Below are positions 6,789-13,670 of a stretch of 16,534 nt of DNA, in pieces. Below the pieces are notes generated by a model. It searched no databases. It saw only the letters and a program-made list of their open reading frames with translations, and was not told the origin of the DNA. Origin of the DNA: Thalassolituus sp. UBA674 (lineage in GTDB: Bacteria; Pseudomonadota; Gammaproteobacteria; Pseudomonadales; Oceanobacteraceae); assembly GCA_002298335.1 (NCBI GenBank), contig DBNK01000034.1:1-16534 (forward strand), in the 5' to 3' direction. Within the stretch, counting starts at the first letter, position 1. Every line of letters starts with the position of its first letter. Position numbers and translations under genes: made by a program.

Positions 6789-7931
6789 TCAGGCGTTTTC
6801 TTCACGATGGAAGGGCAGCAGGGTCCGGGCTTCGTCGCGGTAGGCGTGAATATGCGGGGTTTCTTCACGGATAAAGCGCCCGACCGCATCCTGAAAGCCG
6901 GGGTGTGCGAGCCAGTGCAGGCTGTAAGTGAGCACGGGTTCAAACCCGCGGCTGATTTTGTGTTCACCCTGAGTTCCGGGGTCAAACCGCTGCAGGCCCT
7001 GTTCAATGCAGAACTCTATGCCCTGATAGTAACAGGCTTCAAAGTGCAGGCCGCTGATCTCGTCGGTACAGCCCCAGTAGCGCCCATACAGAGTCTGGTC
7101 GTCAAAAAAGTACAGGGCGCTGGCACAGGGCCGGTCATCCCGCAGGGCCTGTACCAGCAACATCTGGTGGCCCATGCTGTCACGCAGACGACGGAAGAAA
7201 TCCAGCGTCAGATAGGGTGTCGACATGCGCTGCTGGTAGGTGGAGAGGTAACAGCGATAGAAATAGCGCAGGTCGTCATCGCTGATGGCGCTGCCGGTTT
7301 TACGCACCATACGGACTCCTGCAGCCGCAACGCCCTTACGTTCTTTCAGCACGCTTTTGCGTTTACGGCTGACAAAGTGGCTGAGGTACTGCTCAAAGGA
7401 TTCATAGCCGCGGTTAAACCAGTGGAACTGGCAGGCGCTACGCAGATCCGGGTGCGCCGGGTTATCCGGAACAGGTTGCGGAAAATCGTCCACCATTGGA
7501 AAGTTGAGGTGCCAGCCGGAGAGGTGCTGATCTTCACAGAAGCTCTGCAACTGCGGGTAGAGGTCACTGAAACAACCCGGATCGCCCAGCAATCGCGGTC
7601 CGGAGGCCGGAGTAAAGGGAATTCCCAGCAGCAGCTTGGGGTAATAATCCAGCCCGTAGCGGGCGTAGGCGTCGGCCCAGCTCCAGTCGAATACGTATTC
7701 GCCGTAGCTGTGCTGCTTGATGTACGCAGGTACCGCACCGCGCAGCTGGCCGTCACTGTCTCTGAACAGCAGGTGCGATGGCTGCCAGCCCGTGGCAGCA
7801 GACACACAGCCACTGGCTTCCAGTGCACTGAGAAAGGCGTATGAGGCAAAGGGGTAACCGCCGGGAACCAGGGCATCCCATTCGTTCTGCGGGACCTGTC
7901 TTATGTCCGGAATTGTCGAAAAATCTTTCAT
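6789..7931 (-). CDS. DUF482 (PF04339) FemAB-like GNAT-fold protein
   Basis: A 380-residue cytoplasmic protein of the DUF482 family. Its GNAT fold resembles that of the FemAB peptidoglycan-bridge aminoacyltransferases, and it is often labelled a peptidogalycan biosynthesis protein without proof. The N-terminus has the family's NEWDALVP-G-YPFASYAFLSALE pattern. Further recognisable blocks are YVFDWSWADAYARYGLDYYPKL, FHWFNRGYESFEQYL-FVSRKRK, and the C-terminal GEHKISRGFEP near residue 325. Length fits the family. The ATG at 7931 has only a weak AGGT upstream. It is divergent from the HIT gene across 71 bp, where shared control is possible. Biochemical role unknown; transfer of an amino acid or acyl group is the reasonable inference from the fold. 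Confidence 0.88.
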   Translation of the reverse strand: MKDFSTIPDIRQVPQNEWDALVPGGYPFASYAFLSALEASGCVSAATGWQPSHLLFRDSDGQLRGAVPAYIKQHSYGEYVFDWSWADAYARYGLDYYPKLLLGIPFTPASGPRLLGDPGCFSDLYPQLQSFCEDQHLSGWHLNFPMVDDFPQPVPDNPAHPDLRSACQFHWFNRGYESFEQYLSHFVSRKRKSVLKERKGVAAAGVRMVRKTGSAISDDDLRYFYRCYLSTYQQRMSTPYLTLDFFRRLRDSMGHQMLLVQALRDDRPCASALYFFDDQTLYGRYWGCTDEISGLHFEACYYQGIEFCIEQGLQRFDPGTQGEHKISRGFEPVLTYSLHWLAHPGFQDAVGRFIREETPHIHAYRDEARTLLPFHREENA

Positions 7932-8002
7932 AAATCAGTGACCTGCTAAGTTCCGGCGCCTATTATCAGAAGATAGAATGATAAAAAAACGGGAGACTGA
8001 TT

Positions 8003-8461
8003 ATGTTCTGCCTTGATCCACGCCTGCAAGCCGATACTGAGTACCTCGGACATTTCCCACTTTGTCAGGTACTGCTGATGAAAGACAGCCGTTACCCCTG
8101 GGTGATTCTGGTTCCGGCTAAGAAAGGCCTGACGGAGTATTACCATCTGTCAGCCAAAGACCGTGCTCAGCTGATGGAGGAATCAGCCCGGGTGGCCGAG
8201 AAAATGGCCGATCATTTCTCCGCTGACTCCATGAACGTGGCGGAGCTGGGTAACATCGTCGCGCAGTTGCATGTGCATCATGTGGTTCGCCGTAAAGGTG
8301 ATCCGGCCTGGCCCGGTCCGGTATGGGGACACAGCCCCATGGTGCCGTACGATGCCGCCGCGCTGGATGCCCGCAAGAAAGAACTGCAGGAACTCTTTGA
8401 GAGTTATTTCGTCGATGAAACAGCAATTCCGAAAGGGGATTCCAGCAACGTTTACTGGTAG
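8003..8461 (+). CDS. HIT-family (histidine triad) hydrolase
   Basis: This 152-residue cytoplasmic protein has the HIT fold, whose members hydrolyse or transfer nucleotide phosphoramidates and dinucleoside polyphosphates. The active-site segment is NIVAQLHVHHVVRR with H90, H92 and H93; the central H92 should be the nucleophile. The usual third histidine of H-x-H-x-H is replaced by Val, with His one place earlier. The downstream DPAWPGPVWGHSPMVPYD block is typical of a proteobacterial HIT subfamily. The ATG has GGGAGA seven bases upstream. The stop is 8 bp before the glyoxalase II-like gene, so the two are very likely one operon. Confidence 0.88.
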   Translation: MFCLDPRLQADTEYLGHFPLCQVLLMKDSRYPWVILVPAKKGLTEYYHLSAKDRAQLMEESARVAEKMADHFSADSMNVAELGNIVAQLHVHHVVRRKGDPAWPGPVWGHSPMVPYDAAALDARKKELQELFESYFVDETAIPKGDSSNVYW

Positions 8462-8469
8462 GAAGGCAG

Positions 8470-9264
8470 ATGAAGGTTTACCGCCGCTACATGCACAACA
8501 GCCTGCGTAACTTCAATTATCTGATCGGCTGTGAAACAACCCGTGAGGCCATCGCCCTCGACCCGCTTGATGGTGAGGCCATGGTGCGGTTGGCGGAGCA
8601 GGAAGGCTATCGCATCCGTTTTATCATCAATACCCACGAGCATCACGACCACGTAGAAGGTAATCCCGCTGTGGTCGCGGCCACCGGTGCTCAGGTGCTT
8701 GCCCATAAGAACGCCATCGCGCGTATCCCGGGTGTCGACCGGGGTCTCAGTGCCGGCGACACCGTCGAACTCGGCTCACTGAAACTCCGGGTTCTGCACA
8801 CCCCGGGTCATACGCCGGTGCATGTCTGCCTGCTGGTGGCCGCAGAAGATAACGGCGGTACTCCGGCACTCTTCTCCGGCGATACCCTGTTCAACGCCTG
8901 CGCCGGTAACTGCCGTAACGGTGGAGATGTCGATGAGATGTACGACACTTTCGTATCGCAGATTCTGTCGCTGCCGGATGAAACCCTGCTGTATCCGGGC
9001 CACGATTACATGAAAAACAATCTGGCCTTTGCCCTGACCCGGGAACCGGACAACACCGACGCCCGTTACTGGCAGGCGGAGGTTGCAGCCACGGGTGAAG
9101 ACGATATGCCGCTGATGACCCTGGGGCAGGAGCGCCTCTACAACCCCTTCCTGCGTCTGCACTCAGAGGCCATACGGCAGAAACTCAAAGAAGAATTCCC
9201 GGCTCTGGGCATGGGTGACCGTGATGTGTTCCGTGCGTTACGGCGCTTAAGAGACGAGTGGTGA
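8470..9264 (+). CDS. Hydroxyacylglutathione hydrolase-like (glyoxalase II) metallohydrolase
   Basis: This 264-residue metallo-beta-lactamase-fold enzyme should bind two metal ions through THEHHDH (H56, H58, D60, H61), H114 in HTPGHTP, D138 in FSGDTLF and H178 in YPGHDY. This is the full glyoxalase II ligand set. Glyoxalase II hydrolyses S-lactoylglutathione to lactate and glutathione; the size and the C-terminal domain fit. AGGAAGG precedes the ATG. It is the second gene of a pair with the HIT protein, and its last 18 bp overlap the 3' end of the convergent UDG-like gene. It may be a paralog with another thioester substrate rather than the main GloB, so I leave the symbol blank. Confidence 0.85.
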   Translation: MKVYRRYMHNSLRNFNYLIGCETTREAIALDPLDGEAMVRLAEQEGYRIRFIINTHEHHDHVEGNPAVVAATGAQVLAHKNAIARIPGVDRGLSAGDTVELGSLKLRVLHTPGHTPVHVCLLVAAEDNGGTPALFSGDTLFNACAGNCRNGGDVDEMYDTFVSQILSLPDETLLYPGHDYMKNNLAFALTREPDNTDARYWQAEVAATGEDDMPLMTLGQERLYNPFLRLHSEAIRQKLKEEFPALGMGDRDVFRALRRLRDEW

Positions 9265-9858
9265 AGAATCGGCCTGCAGCAGTGCTCTGACGCGGGCCTG
9301 CAGCTCCGGAATGACCTCCGCCTCAAACCATGGATTCTTCTTCAGCCACAGCTGATTACGCGGCGATGGGTGAGGCAGGGGAATGATAGCGGCTCCGGCG
9401 TTACGGAAGTTCTGAACCCGCTCAGTCAGGGTACGGAAGTCATCCTGCAGATAATGATTCTGCGCATACTGGCCGATCAGCAATGTCAGGCGGATGTCCG
9501 GCAGCTGTGACAGCAGCGACCCGTGCCAGGTTGGTGCGCATTCCGGCCTTGGCGGCAGATCTCCGGATTTTCCCTTACCGGGATAGCAGAAACCCATCGG
9601 CATAATCGCCACTTGCTTCTCGTCGTAGAAGGCCTCATCCGACAGCGCGAGCCATTGCCGCAGACGCTGACCACTGGGGTCGTTCCAGGGAATGCCGGTC
9701 TGGTGCACGCGGGTTCCCGGTGCCTGACCTATGATCATCAACCGCGCACTGGCCGATGCCCTTACCACCGGGTTAGCACCCAACGGTAAATGAGCATCAC
9801 ACAGACGGCAGTCGCGTATCTGTTGCAGCAGGTCTGTGAGGGGAATATCTGGTGTCAT
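9247..9858 (-). CDS. Uracil-DNA glycosylase superfamily protein, likely Fe-S type
   Basis: A 203-residue protein of the uracil-DNA glycosylase fold, expected to take part in base excision repair. The first motif is GQAPGTRVHQTGIPW (44-58) and the second is LPHPSPRN (161-168), the latter being the leucine-loop/histidine motif. Four cysteines are placed C17-x2-C20 ... C91-x15-C107, which matches the C-x2-C-xn-C-x(14-17)-C pattern of the 4Fe-4S-binding family 4/5 glycosylases. I chose the ATG at 9858; an in-frame TTG at 9882 is possible and neither has a good ribosome binding site. The gene lies behind the terminator-like hairpin of the HU gene. Its activity on uracil is unproven. Confidence 0.82.
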   Translation of the reverse strand: MTPDIPLTDLLQQIRDCRLCDAHLPLGANPVVRASASARLMIIGQAPGTRVHQTGIPWNDPSGQRLRQWLALSDEAFYDEKQVAIMPMGFCYPGKGKSGDLPPRPECAPTWHGSLLSQLPDIRLTLLIGQYAQNHYLQDDFRTLTERVQNFRNAGAAIIPLPHPSPRNQLWLKKNPWFEAEVIPELQARVRALLQADSSPLVS

Positions 9859-9886
9859 TGCGGAGGTGGGATCAGATAACAACGGG

Positions 9887-9910
9887 AGAAACGCGGGCGC
9901 AGTGCCCGCG
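9887..9910 (-). terminator. Candidate rho-independent terminator of the HU-family gene
   Basis: On the minus strand, a 7-bp GC stem CGCGGGC-ACTGC-GCCCGCG (9892-9910) is followed by TTTCTC. It lies 18 bp after the HU stop codon. The T-run is short and broken, so readthrough into the UDG-like gene is possible. Confidence 0.6.
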
Positions 9911-9927
9911 CAGCATCAGGATCAGGA

Positions 9928-10275
9928 TCAGAGAGCCATATCCTTCAGTTTCTTCAGTGGCAGTACCTTAACCCGGGTTGAAGCCGGCTTGGCAGCAACG
10001 TCCATAGTTTCGCCGGGACGGAAAGGGTTAGGCACACCTTTCTTGGCCTTGGTCGCCGCTTTCTTCACGGTTTTGATCTTCAGCAGACCCGGCAGGGTAA
10101 ACTCACCCACCGCACGCTTTTTGATATGACGTTCGATAACAATGCCCAGTTCATCCAGCACAGCACTGACTTCTTTCTTGGTCAGGCCGGTGTTTTCGGC
10201 GATTTCATTAACGATCTGGGTTTTGGTGTATTTTTCGCGGAGAGCGGTGGTTTTGCGCGTAGGAGTAGCAGGCAT
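9928..10275 (-). CDS. HU/IHF-family nucleoid DNA-binding protein
   Basis: This 115-residue basic protein has the HU/IHF fold, bending DNA as a dimer in the nucleoid. About 15 extra N-terminal residues (MPATPTRKTTALREKY) precede the core starting KTQIVNEIAENTGLTKKEVSAVLDEL. The beta part has GEFTLPGLLKIKTV, and the DNA-binding arm carries VPNPFRPGETMDVAAKPAS, with the intercalating proline within NPFRPGE. The C-terminus is lysine-rich. It belongs to the lineage with an N-terminal extension, distinct from hupA/hupB and ihfA/ihfB, so I give no symbol. AGGGAA precedes the ATG and a TATAAT -10 lies at 10326-10331. Confidence 0.9.
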   Translation of the reverse strand: MPATPTRKTTALREKYTKTQIVNEIAENTGLTKKEVSAVLDELGIVIERHIKKRAVGEFTLPGLLKIKTVKKAATKAKKGVPNPFRPGETMDVAAKPASTRVKVLPLKKLKDMAL

Positions 10276-10325
10276 AAGATTTCCCTGGTTTTGTTATTGA
10301 GAGATCGGAACGGACGTGCTTCGTT

Positions 10326-10331
10326 ATTATA
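10326..10331 (-). promoter_or_regulatory. Consensus -10 box upstream of the HU-family gene
   Basis: A perfect TATAAT on the minus strand, 50 bp before the start codon. I see no good -35 box at normal spacing, so an activator or an unusual promoter may be involved. Confidence 0.45.
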
Positions 10332-10423
10332 GTAAGAAAATACTAGGCCAGATGTGCCAGAGGTAAAGGCCGCGTCCGTGCCAGAGCCAGACAGAAAGCG
10401 GGTTGCCACGCCAAACCTGCCAG

Positions 10424-10468
10424 TTCAGGCCTGAAACCGATTCTGGCACGGTATTCAGGTCTGAATAC
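10424..10468. promoter_or_regulatory. Two related palindromes between the SDR and HU genes
   Basis: The first is TTCAGGCCTGAA (10424-10435) and the second GTATTCAG-GT-CTGAATAC (10451-10468). Both share TTCAG-N2-CTGAA and their centres are 30 bp apart, close to three helical turns. They could be paired operator sites, or the second could be a T-less hairpin ending SDR transcription. The rest of the 200-bp gap (10276-10475) holds the HU promoter and nothing else I recognise. Confidence 0.4.
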
Positions 10469-10475
10469 GGCGGGA

Positions 10476-11297
10476 TTACACCAGTTTCATAATGATCCAG
10501 CGGATGATGGCACCGTAACGCACCGGGAAGCGGCGTTGCAGACGGTCCATGCCACGGGCATCAGCACCGATCAGAATGCGGCGGTTGCCTTTGCGGACGC
10601 CGGTGAGAATCACATCGGCCGCTTTTGCCGGTGTGGTCAGAGCGGTTCTCTCAAAGATTTTGGCCATAGTTTCCTGGGGCAGGCGGTCACCGGTGATGGA
10701 GGCGCGGTTGCGGCCATTACGGACGATATTGGTGCGGATACCACCCGGGTGCACTGTGGTGACGAACAGGTTGGTGCCTTCCATTTCCTGACGCAGACAC
10801 TCGGTAAAACCACGCACTGCAAACTTGGTGGCGTTATAAATACCCTGAGCCGGCAGAGCGACGATACCGAAAATGCTGGAGACGTTCACCAATGCGGCTT
10901 CAGGACGCTGTTGCAGATACGGCAGAAACGCCTTGGTACCGTGCACCACACCCCAGAAGTTGATGTTAACGATCCATTCCATATCGTCGTAACTGAGATT
11001 CTCAATGTTCTCAGACACGGAAACGCCTGCGTTATTGACCACCATATCGACCACACCATGATCAGCAACCACCTGATCAGCATAGGCATGGAAGGCCGCA
11101 CGGTCGGCAACGTCCAGATACTGGGTAGTGACCTTGCCTGGTCCGGTCAGCTGGCTGCGGGTTTCTTCGAGGGCTTCTTGGTTGACGTCAGACAGGGCCA
11201 GTGCCGCGCCTTCTTTACTGAGCTGGATGGCCAGGGCGCGACCGATGCCGGAAGCGGCACCTGTGATCACGACGACCTTACCGGAGAAAGATTTCAT
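10476..11297 (-). CDS. Short-chain dehydrogenase/reductase (SDR)
   Basis: A classical SDR of 273 residues. The Rossmann nucleotide motif is TGAASGIG (12-19). D37 at the end of the second beta strand suggests preference for NAD(H) over NADP(H). NNAG is at 88-91, the catalytic serine near S141 in VNVSSIFG, and YNATK gives Y154 and K158. The last residues (YGAIIRWIIMKLV) are hydrophobic and may touch the membrane. The ATG is preceded by GGGAG at about 9 bases. The substrate cannot be read from the sequence; long-chain alcohol, ketone or acyl substrates are common in such enzymes. It is transcribed alone, with a near-palindrome about 46 bp upstream. Confidence 0.9.
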   Translation of the reverse strand: MKSFSGKVVVITGAASGIGRALAIQLSKEGAALALSDVNQEALEETRSQLTGPGKVTTQYLDVADRAAFHAYADQVVADHGVVDMVVNNAGVSVSENIENLSYDDMEWIVNINFWGVVHGTKAFLPYLQQRPEAALVNVSSIFGIVALPAQGIYNATKFAVRGFTECLRQEMEGTNLFVTTVHPGGIRTNIVRNGRNRASITGDRLPQETMAKIFERTALTTPAKAADVILTGVRKGNRRILIGADARGMDRLQRRFPVRYGAIIRWIIMKLV

Positions 11298-11342
11298 GCA
11301 GGAAAACTCCCGTTCTTATTGTGTGCCAGCGAGGTTACCTGA

Positions 11343-11359
11343 TTGCCTGTACAGGGCAA
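11343..11359. promoter_or_regulatory. Near-perfect palindrome upstream of the SDR gene
   Basis: TTGCCTGTACAGGGCAA is a 16-bp palindrome (TTGCCTGT/ACAGGCAA) with one inserted G. It lies 46-62 bp before the SDR start, where an operator for a dimeric repressor would fit. Confidence 0.3.
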
Positions 11360-11670
11360 GGTGAAATTGCGCCTGCACTCTTGTCTGATAATGCCTCACT
11401 GTGCCTGAGGCACCTCTGAGCAATTCTGCACTGGCTCCGCGCGAGCAATCAGAGTCTCAGAACAAGGCAATGAGTACAGCGAATGGTCGCTCCCTTCGCA
11501 ATCTCATGAACACAGTTCTGGGGCTCTGAAAGCCGCGCCCTTCGGGGACTCCAGTAAACTCACATATCTTTGTCGCCGGATTTTGACGTAGCCAGCTATG
11601 CCCGCAATCCGGCTTCGTGATCTGCAAGCTTACTGAAGTCCGGAGCATGCACCGAATTACCCAGAGGTGC
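11360..11670. other. Gene-free stretch between the SDR and aspS genes
   Basis: No credible gene. There is an inverted repeat GCCGGATT/AATCCGGC (11575-11582 and 11606-11613, 23-nt loop). A 63-codon minus-strand open frame (11457-11648) has no good ribosome binding site. Its GHSWLRQNPATK and VPEGRGF-SPRTVFMRLRRERPF wording looks to me like a dispersed-repeat peptide rather than a protein family. Confidence 0.4.
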
Positions 11671-11671
11671 C

Positions 11672-11700
11672 TTAACTGGCCGGTCAGTCTCAGCTATAAT
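11672..11700 (+). promoter_or_regulatory. sigma70 promoter of aspS
   Basis: TTAACT (11672-11677), 17 bp, then a perfect TATAAT (11695-11700). Transcription would start near 11707, giving a leader of about 100 nt before aspS. I see no obvious leader peptide or riboswitch in it. Confidence 0.65.
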
Positions 11701-11805
11701 GCGTGCCTTTTCCGGCCTGCCGACCCGGCTCTGACTTGTGCAAACACTCTCAGAGACCATCAACGGCGAGCCATCAGACAGATTTAATGAATCAGGAAAA
11801 CCGGA

Positions 11806-13581
11806 ATGCGCACTCACTATTGTGGTGATATCAACGAGACACTGACCGACCAGACCGTGACTTTCTGCGGCTGGGTACACCGTCGCCGTGACCATGGCGG
11901 CGTCATCTTTCTGGATGTACGTGACCGCGAAGGTCTGGTGCAGGTTGTGTTTGATCCGGATACTGCCGAAGCCTTTGCCACCGCTGACAGCGTGCGCTCA
12001 GAGTTCGTTGTGCAGATCACCGGTCGCGTGCGTGCACGTCCGGAAGGCACGACCAATGCCAATATGAAAACCGGCCTGATCGAAGTGCTGGGCAAAGAGA
12101 TCACTATCCTTAACAAGGCAGTGACTCCGCCGTTCCCGCTGGATGGTTACACCGACGTGGGCGAAGACATCCGTCTGAAATACCGCTACATGGACATGCG
12201 TCGCCCGGAAATGCAGGACAAGCTGCGCTTCCGCTCGAAAGTGACTTCCACGGCCCGTCGCTACCTCGAAGACAACGGCTTCCTCGATATCGAAACGCCG
12301 ATCCTGACCCGTGCCACCCCAGAAGGTGCGCGTGACTATCTGGTGCCAAGCCGTACCCACGAAGGTTCTTTCTTCGCGCTGCCGCAGTCGCCTCAGCTGT
12401 TCAAACAGCTGCTGATGGTGTCCGGTTTTGACCGTTACTACCAGATTGCCAAGTGTTTCCGTGACGAAGACCTGCGTGCTGATCGTCAGCCGGAATTCAC
12501 CCAGATCGATATCGAAGCGTCATTCATCGATGAAGAAGACATCATGGGCCTGGCTCAGGGCATGATCAAAGAAATCTTCCTCAAAGAATTGAACGTTGAT
12601 CTCGGCGACTTCCCTCGTATGCCTTTCGCAGAAGCGATGAGCAAGTACGGTTCTGATAAGCCGGATATGCGTATTCCGATGGAAATCGTGGATGTTGAAG
12701 AGTTCCTGCAGGACATCGACTTCAAAGTGTTCGCAGCACCAGCGAAAGATCCTAAGTGCCGCGTTGCTGCACTGAAAGTACCGGGTGGCGCTGAGCTGTC
12801 GCGTAAGCAGATCGACGAATATACCAAGTTCGTTGGTATCTACGGCGCCAAAGGTCTGGCCTGGATTAAGGTCAACGAAATTGAAAACGGCGTAGAAGGC
12901 CTGCAGTCTCCGATCATCAAGTTCATTGGTGACGACAACACAATGAAGATCATGGAGAAGCTGGACGCTAAGAACGGCGATATCATCTTCTTCGGTGCAG
13001 ACAAAACTAAAGTTGTGTGTGATGCACTGGGCGCACTGCGCTGCAAAGTGGCAGAAGACCTCAACATGTACACATCAGAGTGGGCTGCTCTGTGGGTCGT
13101 TGACTTCCCGATGTTCGAAGAAAACGACGATGGCTCTCTGACTGCACTGCACCATCCGTTCACTGCACCAAGCTGCTCGCCAGAAGAAATGGCAGCCAAC
13201 CCGACTGCAGCGCTGTCACGTGCCTACGACATGGTACTGAATGGCTGTGAGCTGGGCGGTGGTTCTATCCGTATCCACGATCAGGATATGCAGGCAAAAG
13301 TATTCGACGTACTGGGCATCAGCGAAGAAGAACAGCGCGAAAAGTTCGGCTTCCTGCTCGACGCTCTGAAGTTCGGTGCGCCGCCACATGGTGGTCTGGC
13401 GTTTGGTCTGGATCGTCTGATCATGCTGCTCACCGGTGCTAACAGCATCCGTGAAGTGATTGCCTTCCCGAAAACTCAGTCTGCGGCCTGTGTTATGACA
13501 CAAGCGCCGGGCGAAGTGAGCAATACTCAGCTGCGCGAACTGCACATCAAGCTGCGTGAGAAAGCGAAACCGGCAGAGTAA
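11806..13581 (+). CDS. aspS: Aspartyl-tRNA synthetase (bacterial class IIb)
   Basis: AspRS charges tRNA with aspartate. The 591-residue protein is full length for the bacterial type. Residues 1 to about 105 are the OB-fold anticodon-binding domain (GWVHRRRDHGGVIFLDVRDREG). The class II catalytic core has TPEGARDYLVPSR, motif 2 around FRDEDLRADRQPEFTQID (F218-R219 onward) and motif 3 GGLAFGLDR (529-537). The bacterial GAD insertion domain lies at roughly 290-415. AGGAAAACCGG precedes the ATG. H30 and G81 in the anticodon domain match the residues that, as I recall, make the Pseudomonas aeruginosa enzyme non-discriminating, so it may also make Asp-tRNA(Asn). It has its own promoter and terminator and appears monocistronic. 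Confidence 0.97.
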   Translation: MRTHYCGDINETLTDQTVTFCGWVHRRRDHGGVIFLDVRDREGLVQVVFDPDTAEAFATADSVRSEFVVQITGRVRARPEGTTNANMKTGLIEVLGKEITILNKAVTPPFPLDGYTDVGEDIRLKYRYMDMRRPEMQDKLRFRSKVTSTARRYLEDNGFLDIETPILTRATPEGARDYLVPSRTHEGSFFALPQSPQLFKQLLMVSGFDRYYQIAKCFRDEDLRADRQPEFTQIDIEASFIDEEDIMGLAQGMIKEIFLKELNVDLGDFPRMPFAEAMSKYGSDKPDMRIPMEIVDVEEFLQDIDFKVFAAPAKDPKCRVAALKVPGGAELSRKQIDEYTKFVGIYGAKGLAWIKVNEIENGVEGLQSPIIKFIGDDNTMKIMEKLDAKNGDIIFFGADKTKVVCDALGALRCKVAEDLNMYTSEWAALWVVDFPMFEENDDGSLTALHHPFTAPSCSPEEMAANPTAALSRAYDMVLNGCELGGGSIRIHDQDMQAKVFDVLGISEEEQREKFGFLLDALKFGAPPHGGLAFGLDRLIMLLTGANSIREVIAFPKTQSAACVMTQAPGEVSNTQLRELHIKLREKAKPAE

Positions 13582-13624
13582 TCTGCCGTGTCTCTGCTGC
13601 GCTGATCAGCAGATTACCGGGCAC

Positions 13625-13654
13625 AAAAAAAGCCACCTTGAGGGTGGCTTTTTT
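13625..13654. terminator. Bidirectional rho-independent terminator
   Basis: Stem GCCACC (13632-13637) pairs with GGTGGC (13643-13648) around a 5-nt loop, flanked by an A7 run on the left and a T6 run on the right. It can end aspS on the plus strand and the hydrolase gene at 13671 on the minus strand, both of whose stops are within about 50 bp. Confidence 0.92.
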
Positions 13655-13670
13655 ATTGGGCTGAAACCGC

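Noticed and set aside
6471..7844. A 457-codon open frame on the plus strand
   Set aside because: It is antisense to the DUF482 gene, has no recognisable domain, and begins inside the repeat field. The minus-strand frame carries clear family motifs.
10536..11342. A 268-codon plus-strand open frame
   Set aside because: It is antisense to the SDR gene, whose TGxxxGIG, NNAG and YxxxK motifs are intact.
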